Assembly: GCA_964459305.1 (NCBI GenBank)
Contig: CAYWNA010000213.1
Span: 1-23,019 of the forward strand
DNA length: 23,019 bases
Direction: 5' to 3'
Origin: CAYWNA01 sp964459305
GTDB lineage: Bacteria > Planctomycetota > Planctomycetia > Pirellulales > Pirellulaceae
Position 1 is the first letter of the stretch; each line of letters opens with the position of its first letter. The notes below the pieces were generated by a model, which saw only the letters and a program-made list of their open reading frames with translations, ran no database searches and was not told the origin of the DNA. A program made the translations under genes and the position numbers. This document shows, piece after piece, positions 1-8,399 of the stretch.

Positions 1-81
1 AGGCCGCACACGTATTCCGCGAAATGCAACCGTTGCGGTGCGTTCCCAAAGAAGTGTCCGAATTGCTCGACCGCCAATTGA
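1..81 (+). CDS. C-terminal end of a truncated zinc-ribbon protein
   Basis: The reading frame is open from the first base of the window and stops at TGA 79-81, so only the last 26 residues are present. The tail carries CNRC (residues 9-12) and CPNC (residues 19-22), a CX2C-X6-CX2C arrangement typical of a small structural zinc ribbon at a protein's end. Nothing upstream is visible, so the main domain and function cannot be named. The next gene starts 30 bases downstream on the same strand and the two could be co-transcribed. The frame is too short to test by codon use; the paired cysteines are the only positive evidence. Confidence 0.5.
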   Translation, partial: RPHTYSAKCNRCGAFPKKCPNCSTAN

Positions 82-111
82 ACCACCGTAGGAAATTCCA
101 CGATCCCCGGC

Positions 112-468
112 ATGACGAAACCCTCCCTGGTTGTCGTGCGCCCTGAGAATTTCGTCGCTTTCTTAAGCGAAGACCGCGTGGAACAAGTCGAGAACCTCAA
201 GATCGCGGCGGAAATCGAGCTGGCAGGCTTGGCGGCGCGCCAGCAAGCTCTTGACTCGCTGATCAAGAATGGGGAGCAACGTATTGATCTGCTAAACAGC
301 GCCAATGGGGCCGAAGCGGAAGTCAATGGCGCGAAGAAGTCGGTGTCGTCGTACGAAAAGAGGCTTTCCGATGCCGAGGAAGCGATCAAGTCGCTCGGGC
401 CGCTCCGATTGCGCGAGGGGAAAGTCGCAATCTGCCCTGTTAAATGGGTCGCCGCGTCGAACGACTGA
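112..468 (+). CDS. small hypothetical coiled-coil protein
   Basis: This 118-residue protein belongs to no family I recognise. From about residue 25 to 95 it is rich in Ala, Glu, Leu and Lys with heptad-like spacing, so it is probably an alpha-helical coiled coil. It has no signal peptide, membrane segment or metal motif. ATG 112 has only a weak AGGA about 16 bases upstream, but it is the first start after the preceding stop at 79-81. The 3' end lies 26 bases from the convergent stop of the esterase at 495. The overlapping opposite-strand frames have no recognisable content, and the helical, charged composition looks like a real protein. Confidence 0.55.
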   Translation: MTKPSLVVVRPENFVAFLSEDRVEQVENLKIAAEIELAGLAARQQALDSLIKNGEQRIDLLNSANGAEAEVNGAKKSVSSYEKRLSDAEEAIKSLGPLRLREGKVAICPVKWVAASND

Positions 469-494
469 GAGCCTCCTGACGTTGATGATGTCGG

Positions 495-2525
495 TCAGTC
501 GTCGAGCGGATCGAATTCGCATCCCAAGGTGCGGTACCAGTCGCCAAGCCCAGCCAACTCGCTGCGAGTACGATCGCTGGCGCCTGCGAATCTGACAGGG
601 CGAGGCGCGATCAGTGAAGCGATGTGTTTGATGTCGAAGGCTTCGAGCAATCCGAAACAGAACAGTTCCGGATACTGATTCACGCCCCAGTTCTGCTCGA
701 TGACTTCCTTCAGGCTCCCCGGCGAACCGTTTAGTTCGACCTGGGCGATGGCGTCCGTTTCCAGAGCGGCCGCGACGAGGGCAAACACACTCGCCCGCGG
801 TCCGTTGGCCACAAGCGAAATCGGATTGCCTTTGTATCGATCCGCAGCCCAGCGGGCGATGGCGGCCGTCTGGCTCGCCTGGAGTCCCAACGGGCGATCG
901 CCCACGGTTGCAACCATCAGGGCGAAAAGGAAGTCCCGCTGCGTGATCTTCGATTCCCCGAAGTAGAACGGATCGAAGACGATCACGCGATGACCGGATT
1001 CGAGCAGCCGCCCCACATCGGCAGCCGCGCTCTTCCGTCCGCCATCGGCCACCAATAGAGCGACTTTCTTTGGTTGGCCCTGCGCCAACTCGACGGCGGG
1101 CACCGTCCAATCTCCGTCCATCTGCAATCGCCAGAACGTCGCCTTGACCGACGACTTCTCGTCGCTCCCGGATTCGATTGCCGCGACCTTGTACTGCTTG
1201 GCGCTGACGATCTCGCCCAGATGTTTCCGTTCGGTCTGTTGCCACTTGACGGCATCTTCTTTGGCTTTGGGCAGCGCGGGTTGGCGAGGTAGTTGATTGC
1301 AGATGGCCAACGCCAACGTATTGAAATCTTCGTTCTTCTCAGGCAGTTCGACGTTGAGGTCCTCTACGCTTTTCACTTCGTCGTCCGAAGGGATTTCTTT
1401 CCAATCGAAGTCCTTGTCGTCCGTGCAGAAAAAGTCGCCCAGCATGCGATAGAGCGCCTGGCGGTTGTCGACCTCGTAGTTATGTGTTCCCGGATCGTCA
1501 TTCACGTGCGACCGCAACGCGTCGGCCTTGCCATACAGTTCGAAGATCGGCTTGGCTGCGTCCACCAACGGCTTCAACGCGTAGACCGACTCGAAACAGC
1601 AATTGTCCTTTGAGTTGTAAGTCAGCAGCGTGGGCCGGGGTGCCATCATGGCGGTCAAGTGCGTGTAATCAACCAGTGTTCCGAGATCATTGGGCGTTTG
1701 TTCGGAGTCCCCCAGATCCTTGAAGTGCCTCGCGCGAGTGCGGAAGCTGGAGTAGCCGGCCACGGGATCGGCCAGTTTCACGCGCGTGTCCAGCGAGCTG
1801 ATGACGATCGTCTGCCATCCACCCCCGGACAGTCCCGTAACCGCCACTCGCGCGGGATCGGTGTTCTCCAGGCCAACCAGAATGTCCAACCCGCGTTTCA
1901 TGACCAGATAGAATGGAGCCAGCCCGCTGGTGCCGCACAAGTCCAACTGGTTCATCCGGTAGTGTGTGAAGCCGCCACCGCGGAGTTGCCCCATGCCGAG
2001 CCAGTCGAGATTCAACGCCAGCATTCCGCGTTTGGCCTGATTGATGCAGCGGATCTGCTTCGGCGGATACTGTTTGCCCAGTGCAGTGTGGCCGTTGACA
2101 TTAAGGACTCCCGGCACTTTCCCCTCCAGCTTTTCCGGCTCGTATAGCAACGCCGGGATCCACATGCCGGGCAATGCCTCGTAACGCAGCTTCTTGATGC
2201 GATAGCCGGGTCCGCCCTCGATCGTGTCGAGCCATTCGACCTTGGTCTCCGCGTCGCGCCACCGAGCCGCTTCGCCGCGATAGACGACTTGCTCCAAAAC
2301 GGCCTTTCGCAGCCGCTCGGCCTCGGCCGTCCACTGGTCAGCCGTTTCGACCTTGGGCATTTGCGGCACGCGGTTTTCGCAATACACCTGCACTTCCATC
2401 AGCGGAAGCGCGGAACCGACGATTTCGCGTTCCAGAAGAGGCTTCAAGTCATCTTGAGCCGCAGCCGTCAGATTGATGAAACCGGCGATCGTTACGACGA
2501 GCCAAAGAAACGTGGTATGGCGCAT
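495..2525 (-). CDS. secreted two-domain alpha/beta hydrolase (acetyl xylan esterase-like)
   Basis: The protein has 676 residues from the chosen start and probably de-esterifies a polysaccharide outside the cytoplasm (inference from fold and export). Residues 1-24 form a signal peptide ending near TAAAQ. The first hydrolase domain (about 80-370) has the nucleophile elbow GLSGGG (231-236, Ser233), an acid in NSKDNCC (Asp307) and a histidine in GTHNY (His348), giving a complete Ser-Asp-His triad. The second domain (about 480-665) repeats the fold (VIVFDPFYFGES, IAPRPVRF), but its elbow reads NGPRAS with Pro at the nucleophile position, so it is probably inactive. The frame extends upstream to 2636, but ATG 2525 is preferred because GGGAG lies just upstream and the signal peptide begins there. 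It lies 123 bases downstream of the Gfo/Idh/MocA gene on the same strand and may share its transcript. Confidence 0.87.
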   Translation of the reverse strand: MRHTTFLWLVVTIAGFINLTAAAQDDLKPLLEREIVGSALPLMEVQVYCENRVPQMPKVETADQWTAEAERLRKAVLEQVVYRGEAARWRDAETKVEWLDTIEGGPGYRIKKLRYEALPGMWIPALLYEPEKLEGKVPGVLNVNGHTALGKQYPPKQIRCINQAKRGMLALNLDWLGMGQLRGGGFTHYRMNQLDLCGTSGLAPFYLVMKRGLDILVGLENTDPARVAVTGLSGGGWQTIVISSLDTRVKLADPVAGYSSFRTRARHFKDLGDSEQTPNDLGTLVDYTHLTAMMAPRPTLLTYNSKDNCCFESVYALKPLVDAAKPIFELYGKADALRSHVNDDPGTHNYEVDNRQALYRMLGDFFCTDDKDFDWKEIPSDDEVKSVEDLNVELPEKNEDFNTLALAICNQLPRQPALPKAKEDAVKWQQTERKHLGEIVSAKQYKVAAIESGSDEKSSVKATFWRLQMDGDWTVPAVELAQGQPKKVALLVADGGRKSAAADVGRLLESGHRVIVFDPFYFGESKITQRDFLFALMVATVGDRPLGLQASQTAAIARWAADRYKGNPISLVANGPRASVFALVAAALETDAIAQVELNGSPGSLKEVIEQNWGVNQYPELFCFGLLEAFDIKHIASLIAPRPVRFAGASDRTRSELAGLGDWYRTLGCEFDPLDD

Positions 2526-2648
2526 GGCAAGTTCTCCCAAGAATGTACGACTTCTCCAGCCTTCCGGGATGCGCGAGGGAAAGTGCTCTCCAACGCGCTC
2601 CCCTGGCAGATCGCGGTTAAACGACGACTTTGTCAAGCTCAGCCCGAC

Positions 2649-4082
2649 CTACACCGATAGATCGGGCACGACGTATGGTTCGCGGTAGTAACCGCGAGCC
2701 AGCTTGTTGGCTTCTTCGTGGTCCTTGAAGCATTCGTTCTTTGTGTCCACGTCGAGCCACGGTCCGAGAGTCGCCGAGTCAAGGTCGATCTCGTTTGCGT
2801 CCATGTGGGCCACGAAGCGGTCGTACATCTCATTGAAAATGGGGATGTCGTCTACCGCGTCGCGCTGCTCTTTGGCTGAGGCCACGTCGCCGACACGCAG
2901 AGAGATATTGCCCGTGTGGGTAACGGCCGTCGAGATGTGCCCTACCTCGACCTCCGCGTTCAGGTCTTCTCTACGCCCGCTGCGGACCGCTTCGATGAAG
3001 TTGACGAAGTGATCGCCTCCGCCGGAGAATCTCTGAACTTCCTTGCCTTCCTTGTCCAACGCGATGCCGCGCAAGAGGCTCACCGACCCGCCTTCGCAGT
3101 CCACGACGACACCCACCCGCTCGCCACGAAACGTGGGCATCTCGCTCGACCCCTTGGCTTTGCGGAGGTTGTGTATTTCGTACAGCACCGGGGCGGTGGG
3201 GAAATCGTAGTAGATGATCTGGGTGTTGGGCACGTCGCACGCATCATTGAACATGAAACGTCCGCCGATGCTCATCACTCGGCGCGGCAGCGTCTTCTCA
3301 CCCAAACACCAGCGCGCGACGTCCATCTCGTGTACGCCCTGATTGCACGATTCGCCGTCACCCGTGTTCCAGTCGAAACTGCAATCGTACTGCAACCGGT
3401 TTCGATAGATGGGCACCTTTTTGGCCGGGCCACACCACATGTCGAAGTCGACGTACTCCGGAATTTCCAGCGGCGTGTCCCGTTTGCCGCACGACGAGCG
3501 TCCCTTGTTGGCGAACGCCGTAATGTACTTAATTTCTCCCAAATGCCCCTCGCGGATCCACTCGATGGCCTTTGCGATGTTGGCTTGCGAGCGTCGTTGC
3601 GTGCCGCACTGTACGATGCGATCATACTTGCGTGCCGCATTCACCATCTGCCGGCCTTCCCAGATGTAGTGCGACAACGGCTTTTCGACGTACACGTGCT
3701 TGCCGGCCTGGCAGGCCCAGATCGTGCTCAGGCCGTGCCAGTAGTTTTGCGTCGCGTTGCCGATGACGTCGATGTCCTTGCGGTCGAACATTTTGCGCAT
3801 GTCCGAGTACTGCTCGGCCTGGTGTCCGTACTTCTCCTCGATCATCTTGGCCGCGTTACCTCGGCGCTGCGCGTCGGGATCGGACAGTGCCACGACTGTC
3901 ACGCCAGCCTGCTTCTGGAACGACGGAACGTGGGCGCCGGTGCCACGACCGCCAGTTCCGACCACACCGACAAGGATCTCGTCGTTGGCTCCCAGCACGC
4001 GCGACGAAGCCACCGTCGGCGCGGCGAACGCTGCGGTGGCGGCCACGGAACTCTTGACGAACTGTCTGCGGGTGATTGCCAT
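2649..4082 (-). CDS. Tat-exported Gfo/Idh/MocA family oxidoreductase
   Basis: This is a 477-residue NAD(P)-dependent sugar or polyol dehydrogenase-type protein. Residues 1-31 are a twin-arginine signal (TRRQFVK, then an Ala-rich stretch and the A-x-x-x-SSRVLGA region), so it is exported folded with its cofactor. The Rossmann loop is GVVGTGGRGTGAH (39-51), the family motif EKP is at 133-135, and GESCNQGVHEMD (243-254) supplies the conserved His251 and Asp254 near the substrate site. The start at ATG 4082 is fixed by AAGGAGG seven bases upstream; the open frame runs to 4103 without support. Exported members of this family are expanded in planctomycetes and usually sit beside esterases, sulfatases or isomerases, which fits the esterase downstream. 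The substrate cannot be told from sequence. Confidence 0.93.
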   Translation of the reverse strand: MAITRRQFVKSSVAATAAFAAPTVASSRVLGANDEILVGVVGTGGRGTGAHVPSFQKQAGVTVVALSDPDAQRRGNAAKMIEEKYGHQAEQYSDMRKMFDRKDIDVIGNATQNYWHGLSTIWACQAGKHVYVEKPLSHYIWEGRQMVNAARKYDRIVQCGTQRRSQANIAKAIEWIREGHLGEIKYITAFANKGRSSCGKRDTPLEIPEYVDFDMWCGPAKKVPIYRNRLQYDCSFDWNTGDGESCNQGVHEMDVARWCLGEKTLPRRVMSIGGRFMFNDACDVPNTQIIYYDFPTAPVLYEIHNLRKAKGSSEMPTFRGERVGVVVDCEGGSVSLLRGIALDKEGKEVQRFSGGGDHFVNFIEAVRSGRREDLNAEVEVGHISTAVTHTGNISLRVGDVASAKEQRDAVDDIPIFNEMYDRFVAHMDANEIDLDSATLGPWLDVDTKNECFKDHEEANKLARGYYREPYVVPDLSV

Positions 4083-4089
4083 GAGGACG

Positions 4090-4096
4090 CCTCCTT
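4090..4096 (-). promoter_or_regulatory. strong Shine-Dalgarno that fixes the Gfo/Idh/MocA start
   Basis: On the minus strand this reads AAGGAGG and stands seven bases before ATG 4082. It excludes the longer frame that begins at 4103, because that start lies upstream of this site. Confidence 0.85.
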
Positions 4097-4116
4097 GGCT
4101 CAATAGCCGTTGGGTG

Positions 4117-4140
4117 AAGTTGAGGGTTCAAAGTTGAGGG
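4117..4140. repeat. 10-bp direct repeat, period 14, upstream of the Gfo/Idh/MocA gene
   Basis: AAGTTGAGGG occurs at 4117-4126 and again at 4131-4140, separated by TTCA. It lies 35-58 bases upstream of the Gfo/Idh/MocA start, where a regulator could bind two sites on nearly the same DNA face. It could equally be a short tandem duplication of no function. No regulator gene is adjacent. Confidence 0.5.
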
Positions 4141-4542
4141 CGAGAACAGATTCGCTCGTTGTCCTTCAGGTCGGAAACGTTCAGCGGAAATATTCGGTCG
4201 GTACACGCTTTAGGGGGCGCCGCCGATGAACATGATCCAATTCTGGCCGGGCGTCAGTCGAGGGTGGAAGTGTGCCTCTTGGCCACCACCGGAAGTGGGC
4301 CAAGCCGGCATCACTCATTGTCGAACGTCGAAGGGGAACAAGCAACAGGGGATCTTGGACAATTCGAAAAAGTAGCGCCCTCGCCGCTCGGCATAGGATT
4401 GGCTACCATTTGCAGGGCAAGCGGCGTAGCGAGTCAGGCGCCAACCCGGCATGCACGGTCGGCAGATCTGAGCCTTGTTCGCACCAATCGTGCCATTTCC
4501 GCATTTGGCGCAGGGCGTCGACCAACTTAGGATGAAACTCAT

Positions 4543-6378
4543 ATGAACATTCCCGTTTGTTGCTCAAGTTGGATCCGCCGTCTATCCGGCAATCTTGTGG
4601 GCGTTCTCCGGACGTTGTCCATACTCGCATGTCTGGCAGCGGCTGGTGCCGCCAATCCTCCGGCCGGCGATCCGCCCTGTACCTATGATGGCAAGCACGA
4701 CATCAGCCGGATCCGAGTGACCGCCGTTTACTTCGTGCCTCGGGATCGCACGCCGTTGCCCGATTGGAAGGAACGAGTCCACTACTTCTGCCGCCGGATC
4801 GAACGATTCCACCATCGCGAACTTCAGGGCCAGTCGAAGCTGACGACTTCGATTCACCCAAAGCCCTTTGTTTCCGCCAGGGACTCTGCCGCCTTGCGCG
4901 ACGGCGACCGCGACTTCATTTTCTTCCAGACGCTCCGCGAGGTGGAATCCACGCTGCCTGAAAGCGTGAGCAAGGGAGACGCGTATCCGATTCTACTCGT
5001 GCTGAGCGACATCAACTGGCGAGAGTTGGAGGACTTCTACCGCCAGCGCATCGAGAATGGCCAGCGGCAATTCGAAGGCCAAATCATCGGCAACCGGCAT
5101 TTTCCTGGTGCAGCATCGGGCGGCGCTCGCGCGACGTACCTGCCCGATCGCGGCGTGGGTTGGGGACTCGTGAGCGCCGATGGCTGGCGCGTGCCTTACA
5201 GCGGATCGGACAGCGTGGTTTACCACGAGGGTGTCGGCCATCCGATCGGATTGCCGCATCCGGAACCGGCAGACGACTCGGTGATGTGCCGCGCGCAGTA
5301 CCGCTACTGGCTGAACCAGACGTGGATTACTGAGGCCCAGAAGAAAAAGCTCGGTTGGCGGCCGGCCGCTGGGAGCGGCAGCGAGAAAAAGGATCTCTTC
5401 TCCACGTTCACAGCAATTCCTGAACCGTTGGTGCCGGCACCTGGGCAGGAAATCTCGTTGCGCTTGACCTGGCCGGCGGAAGCCAGCGTGAAGCGATTGT
5501 CGATACGACTGCAGACCAAACTGTTCGGTCCATGGCATGAGGTGCCCTCGTTCGTGACAGGCCGCCCCGCCAATCGGATATCGATCGGTGTTCTCGACCG
5601 ACCGACGCCGGTCAGCTATCGAGTGCGTGCCGAACTAGACGACGGTCAGGACGTCGAGTTGTGGGGCTACTTCCAGGTCCGAAGTTCGCCCGACGCGATG
5701 CCGTTGCCGCCACATTCGAAGAGTGCCACGTCAGCGGATTCGACCACCGTGCCGGCCCGCTGGGACGAGGCGATCGACTTGCTGTCGTTCGTCGACCCGC
5801 AACGGGACCGGGTATCGGGCGACTGGACGATGAAGGACGGTCGACTGGAGTCCAACAAGCAATATGGCGCCCGCATTGAAATTCCGTACGAGCCGCCGCG
5901 CGAGTACGTGATGACGGTAATCGCCGAACCGCTGGACGATCCGAACGGGCTGATCATTGGACAGCGATCGGGCGATCGACGCTTTCTGGCCCTGTTCAAT
6001 TTCGCACGCGAAGGCCAGCCGCCTGCCAACGCGCTGGAGAACATCGACGGCTTGAATGTGGGTCGCAATCCAACGACGGTTCGCGCGCCGTTGCTGGCGG
6101 AAAATCGCCCGTCCGCCATCGTCATCACAGTCCGCGCAACGCGAGTGACCGTAACGTGCGACGGCCGCCGGCTGATCGACTGGCACGGCGACGCCTCGCG
6201 CTTGAGTCTGTCCGACTACTGGAAGACGCCCCGCCAGAACGCGCTCTTCCTCGGCGCCTACGACTGCCGATATCGCTTCCACCGCGTCACGCTCACCCCT
6301 ATTTCCGGCAAAGGCAAGCGACTGGACGTCCTCTCCGAACCATCAGCCAAGGTACAGCCAAACGATCATGTAGACTGA
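4543..6378 (+). CDS. secreted metzincin-like protein with C-terminal concanavalin-like domain
   Basis: This 611-residue protein looks like a secreted zinc metalloprotease-type protein. Residues 1-37 are a signal peptide with a long basic n-region (ends near AAAGAAN); a lipoprotein Cys at 30 is possible but the lipobox is poor. The putative zinc region reads YHEGVGHPIGLPHPEP (227-242). It resembles HExxHxxGLPHP of metzincins but has one extra residue, giving HExxxH (His228, Glu229, His233, His239). A Met-turn-like DDSVM follows at 244-248. Residues about 405-600 resemble the beta-sandwich found at the end of many planctomycete proteins (IDLLxFVDPxRDxVSG, VTVTCDGRRLIDWHG, NALFLGAYDC, FHRVTLTPISGKGKRL). 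ATG 4543 has AGGAT about ten bases upstream. No inhibitor or partner gene is adjacent. The protease assignment is an inference from the motif; activity is uncertain because of the insertion. Confidence 0.85.
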   Translation: MNIPVCCSSWIRRLSGNLVGVLRTLSILACLAAAGAANPPAGDPPCTYDGKHDISRIRVTAVYFVPRDRTPLPDWKERVHYFCRRIERFHHRELQGQSKLTTSIHPKPFVSARDSAALRDGDRDFIFFQTLREVESTLPESVSKGDAYPILLVLSDINWRELEDFYRQRIENGQRQFEGQIIGNRHFPGAASGGARATYLPDRGVGWGLVSADGWRVPYSGSDSVVYHEGVGHPIGLPHPEPADDSVMCRAQYRYWLNQTWITEAQKKKLGWRPAAGSGSEKKDLFSTFTAIPEPLVPAPGQEISLRLTWPAEASVKRLSIRLQTKLFGPWHEVPSFVTGRPANRISIGVLDRPTPVSYRVRAELDDGQDVELWGYFQVRSSPDAMPLPPHSKSATSADSTTVPARWDEAIDLLSFVDPQRDRVSGDWTMKDGRLESNKQYGARIEIPYEPPREYVMTVIAEPLDDPNGLIIGQRSGDRRFLALFNFAREGQPPANALENIDGLNVGRNPTTVRAPLLAENRPSAIVITVRATRVTVTCDGRRLIDWHGDASRLSLSDYWKTPRQNALFLGAYDCRYRFHRVTLTPISGKGKRLDVLSEPSAKVQPNDHVD

Positions 6379-6410
6379 AGAACAAATCGCGCAAGAACAC
6401 CGTATCAAAA

Positions 6411-6817
6411 GGTAGCGGTCCTTTCACCTATGGAGCTACACCGGACATCGCGCCTGCTCAGGGCGCAGGATGGATGTATCAGATCCTGCCTTTCATCGAA
6501 CAGACAGCGATCTGGGAGGGGAATGGCAAGACCGGCACCGCTCGCGCGTTCGAACCAATGAAGCACGCGATCCCTGCCTACTACTGCCCCAGTCGACGAA
6601 AGGCTGCTCCCGGTCCGGGTGGGAACCATCCTCAATACAGGTATAAGAACGCAAGTATCGCGTCTCCGTACGTCAACTTGGTCAAACTCCGCGCGGGCAC
6701 GGTGACGTGTGGGAAGGCAGATTCGACGGCGAGAACTCCCCATTCGTGTTCGACATAACCGAAAGCACCGAAAGCCAGGATATCGTCATCGACATTGCGA
6801 AAACGAGAGTTGAGTGA
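6411..6817 (+). pseudogene. decayed DUF1559-type fragment
   Basis: Translated in the frame of 6411, this stretch reads GWMYQILPFIEQTAIWE followed about 30 residues later by YYCPSRRK. That is the middle of the pseudopilin-like DUF1559 proteins that are hugely expanded in planctomycetes. The diagnostic N-terminus (prepilin helix, FTLVELLVV-type) is absent, and the frame stops at 6758. A second frame, open from 6647 to TGA 6817, continues with protein-like sequence (WEGRFDGENSPFVFDI), suggesting a frameshift or a join of two fragments; that tail I do not recognise. There is no start or ribosome binding site. It lies directly after the metzincin-like gene, whose stop is at 6376-6378. The remaining bases to 6940 show nothing further that I can support. 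Confidence 0.6.
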
Positions 6818-6940
6818 GGCACGGCGTTGCGGTTGCGTCACCCCATCTCACGATTCGGCGATCAAGTTTAGGCGGATGTCTCCGAGCCTGTCCTGTTTGA
6901 TTTCGGGGACCCCAGATCATCCTACCATCTGGCGTGGCGG

Positions 6941-8359
6941 TCAGTCGGTCCACAGGGCATCGTCAATCAAGTTACCGCTTCCGCCAACGATTTTCACCGG
7001 CACGGAATTGCTTTCTGCGCGGTCGTCGCGCATCAGGCAGTCGGAAACACGGCTGTGGGTGACGTTCTTGAGCAACAGGCCCACGTTGTCGCAATCCAGG
7101 ATGGTGCAGTCCGTGATATTGAATCTGCGGCAGTTCTCGATCGACAGTCCCGCTGGATCGCGCCAGACGTTGGTGATGTGTAGACCGGTTAGCGTGCAGT
7201 CCTCGCTGTCGCGGACCACCAGACCGTTGTTGGCCTCCAGCGCGTTGCCGTAGGCGTAGCGGGGATTGCGGTCGAAGTTGTTCGGTCCGACGACGATGTT
7301 CGAGCAATCTTCGATCAGCAGGTTGTGCTTGTAGCCCATCCAAAATGTGTTGCCGGTAATCGCTACGCCGCGACAGTCCTTCAGATGCACGTTGACTTGA
7401 ACGTCGCTGAGCACGTTGCCGGTGATGGTCACGTTGCCCTCGCGCACCAGGTCCAAATTGCCGCTTGGTTCACTTCGTCCGATGATGCGGATATTGGCCG
7501 AATCGGGCGACGGGTTGTTGTGCTGAATCGTGCAGCCGGTGACCGCGACTTCGCCCGTCCCGTAGCGGCTGCCGGTGCAGTCGATCAGCACGTTGGCCGT
7601 CGGCGGCGCATCGGGGCTCATGTTGCTTTCCACATCGCAGCCGGTGATGTGGATATTTCGTACGTTGCCGGCACGCGAGACCACGCCACCCCCGTCGTTG
7701 TAACTGATGTGACAGTTCGCGATGTTCGATTGATGCAGGTTCACATCGTCGTAGTAGATACCGACGCCGCGGTTTTCGTAGATGTGGCAGTCCGAAATGA
7801 TGACGTTGCGATTGTACTCAATAAGATGTACGCCGTGTAATGCGCCGCGCACGTGCACGCGGGTGACCGTCAGTTGCATCGTACCGACGGCTTGTATCCC
7901 AATCGCTTCCGGGTGCTCGCCGGCAATCGCAATGCCGTCAACACAAGGCATGCGCTGGCGGTCCCACACATCGGACGTGAATCCCTTGGGGTCGGCCGAT
8001 TTGAAATGGGTACCTACGAACTTCAAGGCCGGTCCCGGGCCAGCCATCACTAGCCGCGCGACGCCGTCCCCAGCCACCGACGTGTAGCCAACCCGGTCCA
8101 GATCGATCACGATCGGCTTCGTGATGCGATAAACGCCTTTGGGCAAACACACGCGGCCCATACCCGAATCAATAGCTTTTTGGATGGCCACTGTATCATC
8201 CGCCTTGCCATCGCCAACCGCCCCAAAGGCGCGGATGTCGGGATCGGGCTTTGGCTGTGGCGACGAGCCGTCGCCAGACGAAACCGTTTGAATCACGACG
8301 ACTCCGGTTCCGGCAACCAACAACAGCGCAAGCGTAGCGAAGTTTCTGGTGCGATACAT
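6941..8359 (-). CDS. membrane-anchored or secreted parallel beta-helix protein (pectate lyase superfamily)
   Basis: The 472-residue product begins with a hydrophobic signal or anchor (residues about 9-27), followed by a short polar Pro-rich linker. Residues 40-85 match the opening of the Pectate_lyase_3/glycosyl hydrolase 28-like fold (DIRAFGAVGDGKADDTVAIQKAI, then LPKGVYRI). The rest is a run of right-handed beta-helix coils with recurring patterns such as ITGCDVESN, ITGNVLSD, ITGNTFW, ITDCTILDCDN and VSDCLMRDD. Proteins of this build bind or cleave acidic polysaccharides, but no catalytic residues can be assigned, so it could be a lyase, a hydrolase or only a binder. It is encoded downstream of the MnmE-like gene on the same strand, but a REP pair lies between them, which argues against tight coupling. 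Confidence 0.88.
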   Translation of the reverse strand: MYRTRNFATLALLLVAGTGVVVIQTVSSGDGSSPQPKPDPDIRAFGAVGDGKADDTVAIQKAIDSGMGRVCLPKGVYRITKPIVIDLDRVGYTSVAGDGVARLVMAGPGPALKFVGTHFKSADPKGFTSDVWDRQRMPCVDGIAIAGEHPEAIGIQAVGTMQLTVTRVHVRGALHGVHLIEYNRNVIISDCHIYENRGVGIYYDDVNLHQSNIANCHISYNDGGGVVSRAGNVRNIHITGCDVESNMSPDAPPTANVLIDCTGSRYGTGEVAVTGCTIQHNNPSPDSANIRIIGRSEPSGNLDLVREGNVTITGNVLSDVQVNVHLKDCRGVAITGNTFWMGYKHNLLIEDCSNIVVGPNNFDRNPRYAYGNALEANNGLVVRDSEDCTLTGLHITNVWRDPAGLSIENCRRFNITDCTILDCDNVGLLLKNVTHSRVSDCLMRDDRAESNSVPVKIVGGSGNLIDDALWTD

Positions 8360-8365
8360 TGATTT

Positions 8366-8372
8366 TCCTCCC
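8366..8372 (-). promoter_or_regulatory. Shine-Dalgarno that decides the beta-helix start
   Basis: On the minus strand this reads GGGAGGA, seven to eight bases before ATG 8359. It overlaps an earlier in-frame ATG at 8372-8374, so that upstream codon is part of the ribosome binding region and is unlikely to be the start. Confidence 0.75.
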
Positions 8373-8399
8373 ATGTCGTTAGAGTCTTCGGTGGTGCAT

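Larger units (their letters stand above)
4083..4542. other. 460-base divergent intergenic region without a convincing gene
   Basis: This region separates the minus-strand oxidoreductase from the plus-strand metzincin-like gene, so it must hold both promoters. Apart from the Shine-Dalgarno and the 10-bp direct repeat I see no clear -35/-10 pair. Several short frames cross it on both strands. One on the minus strand (4315-4542) happens to contain two CXXC pairs and another (4403-4630) reads into the neighbouring gene, but none has a ribosome binding site or a family I recognise. No GTAG-type inverted repeat is present here. Confidence 0.6.

Noticed and set aside
292..1245. 317-codon open frame on the minus strand, Arg-rich
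   Set aside because: It overlaps the esterase in another frame and the small coiled-coil gene on the other strand; very high Arg content is typical of an off-frame translation.
2642..2667. GCCCGA...TCGGGC inverted repeat over the oxidoreductase stop codon
   Set aside because: Only six base pairs, partly inside the coding sequence and without a T-run; too weak to call a terminator.
2916..4106. 396-codon open frame on the plus strand
   Set aside because: It is antisense to the oxidoreductase gene, has no ribosome site and its translation has no family features; long shadows are usual in GC-rich DNA.
4315..4542. minus-strand frame with two CXXC pairs that could pass for a zinc ribbon
   Set aside because: No ribosome site, no family resemblance beyond the cysteines, and it starts against the metzincin-like gene; chance spacing is likely.
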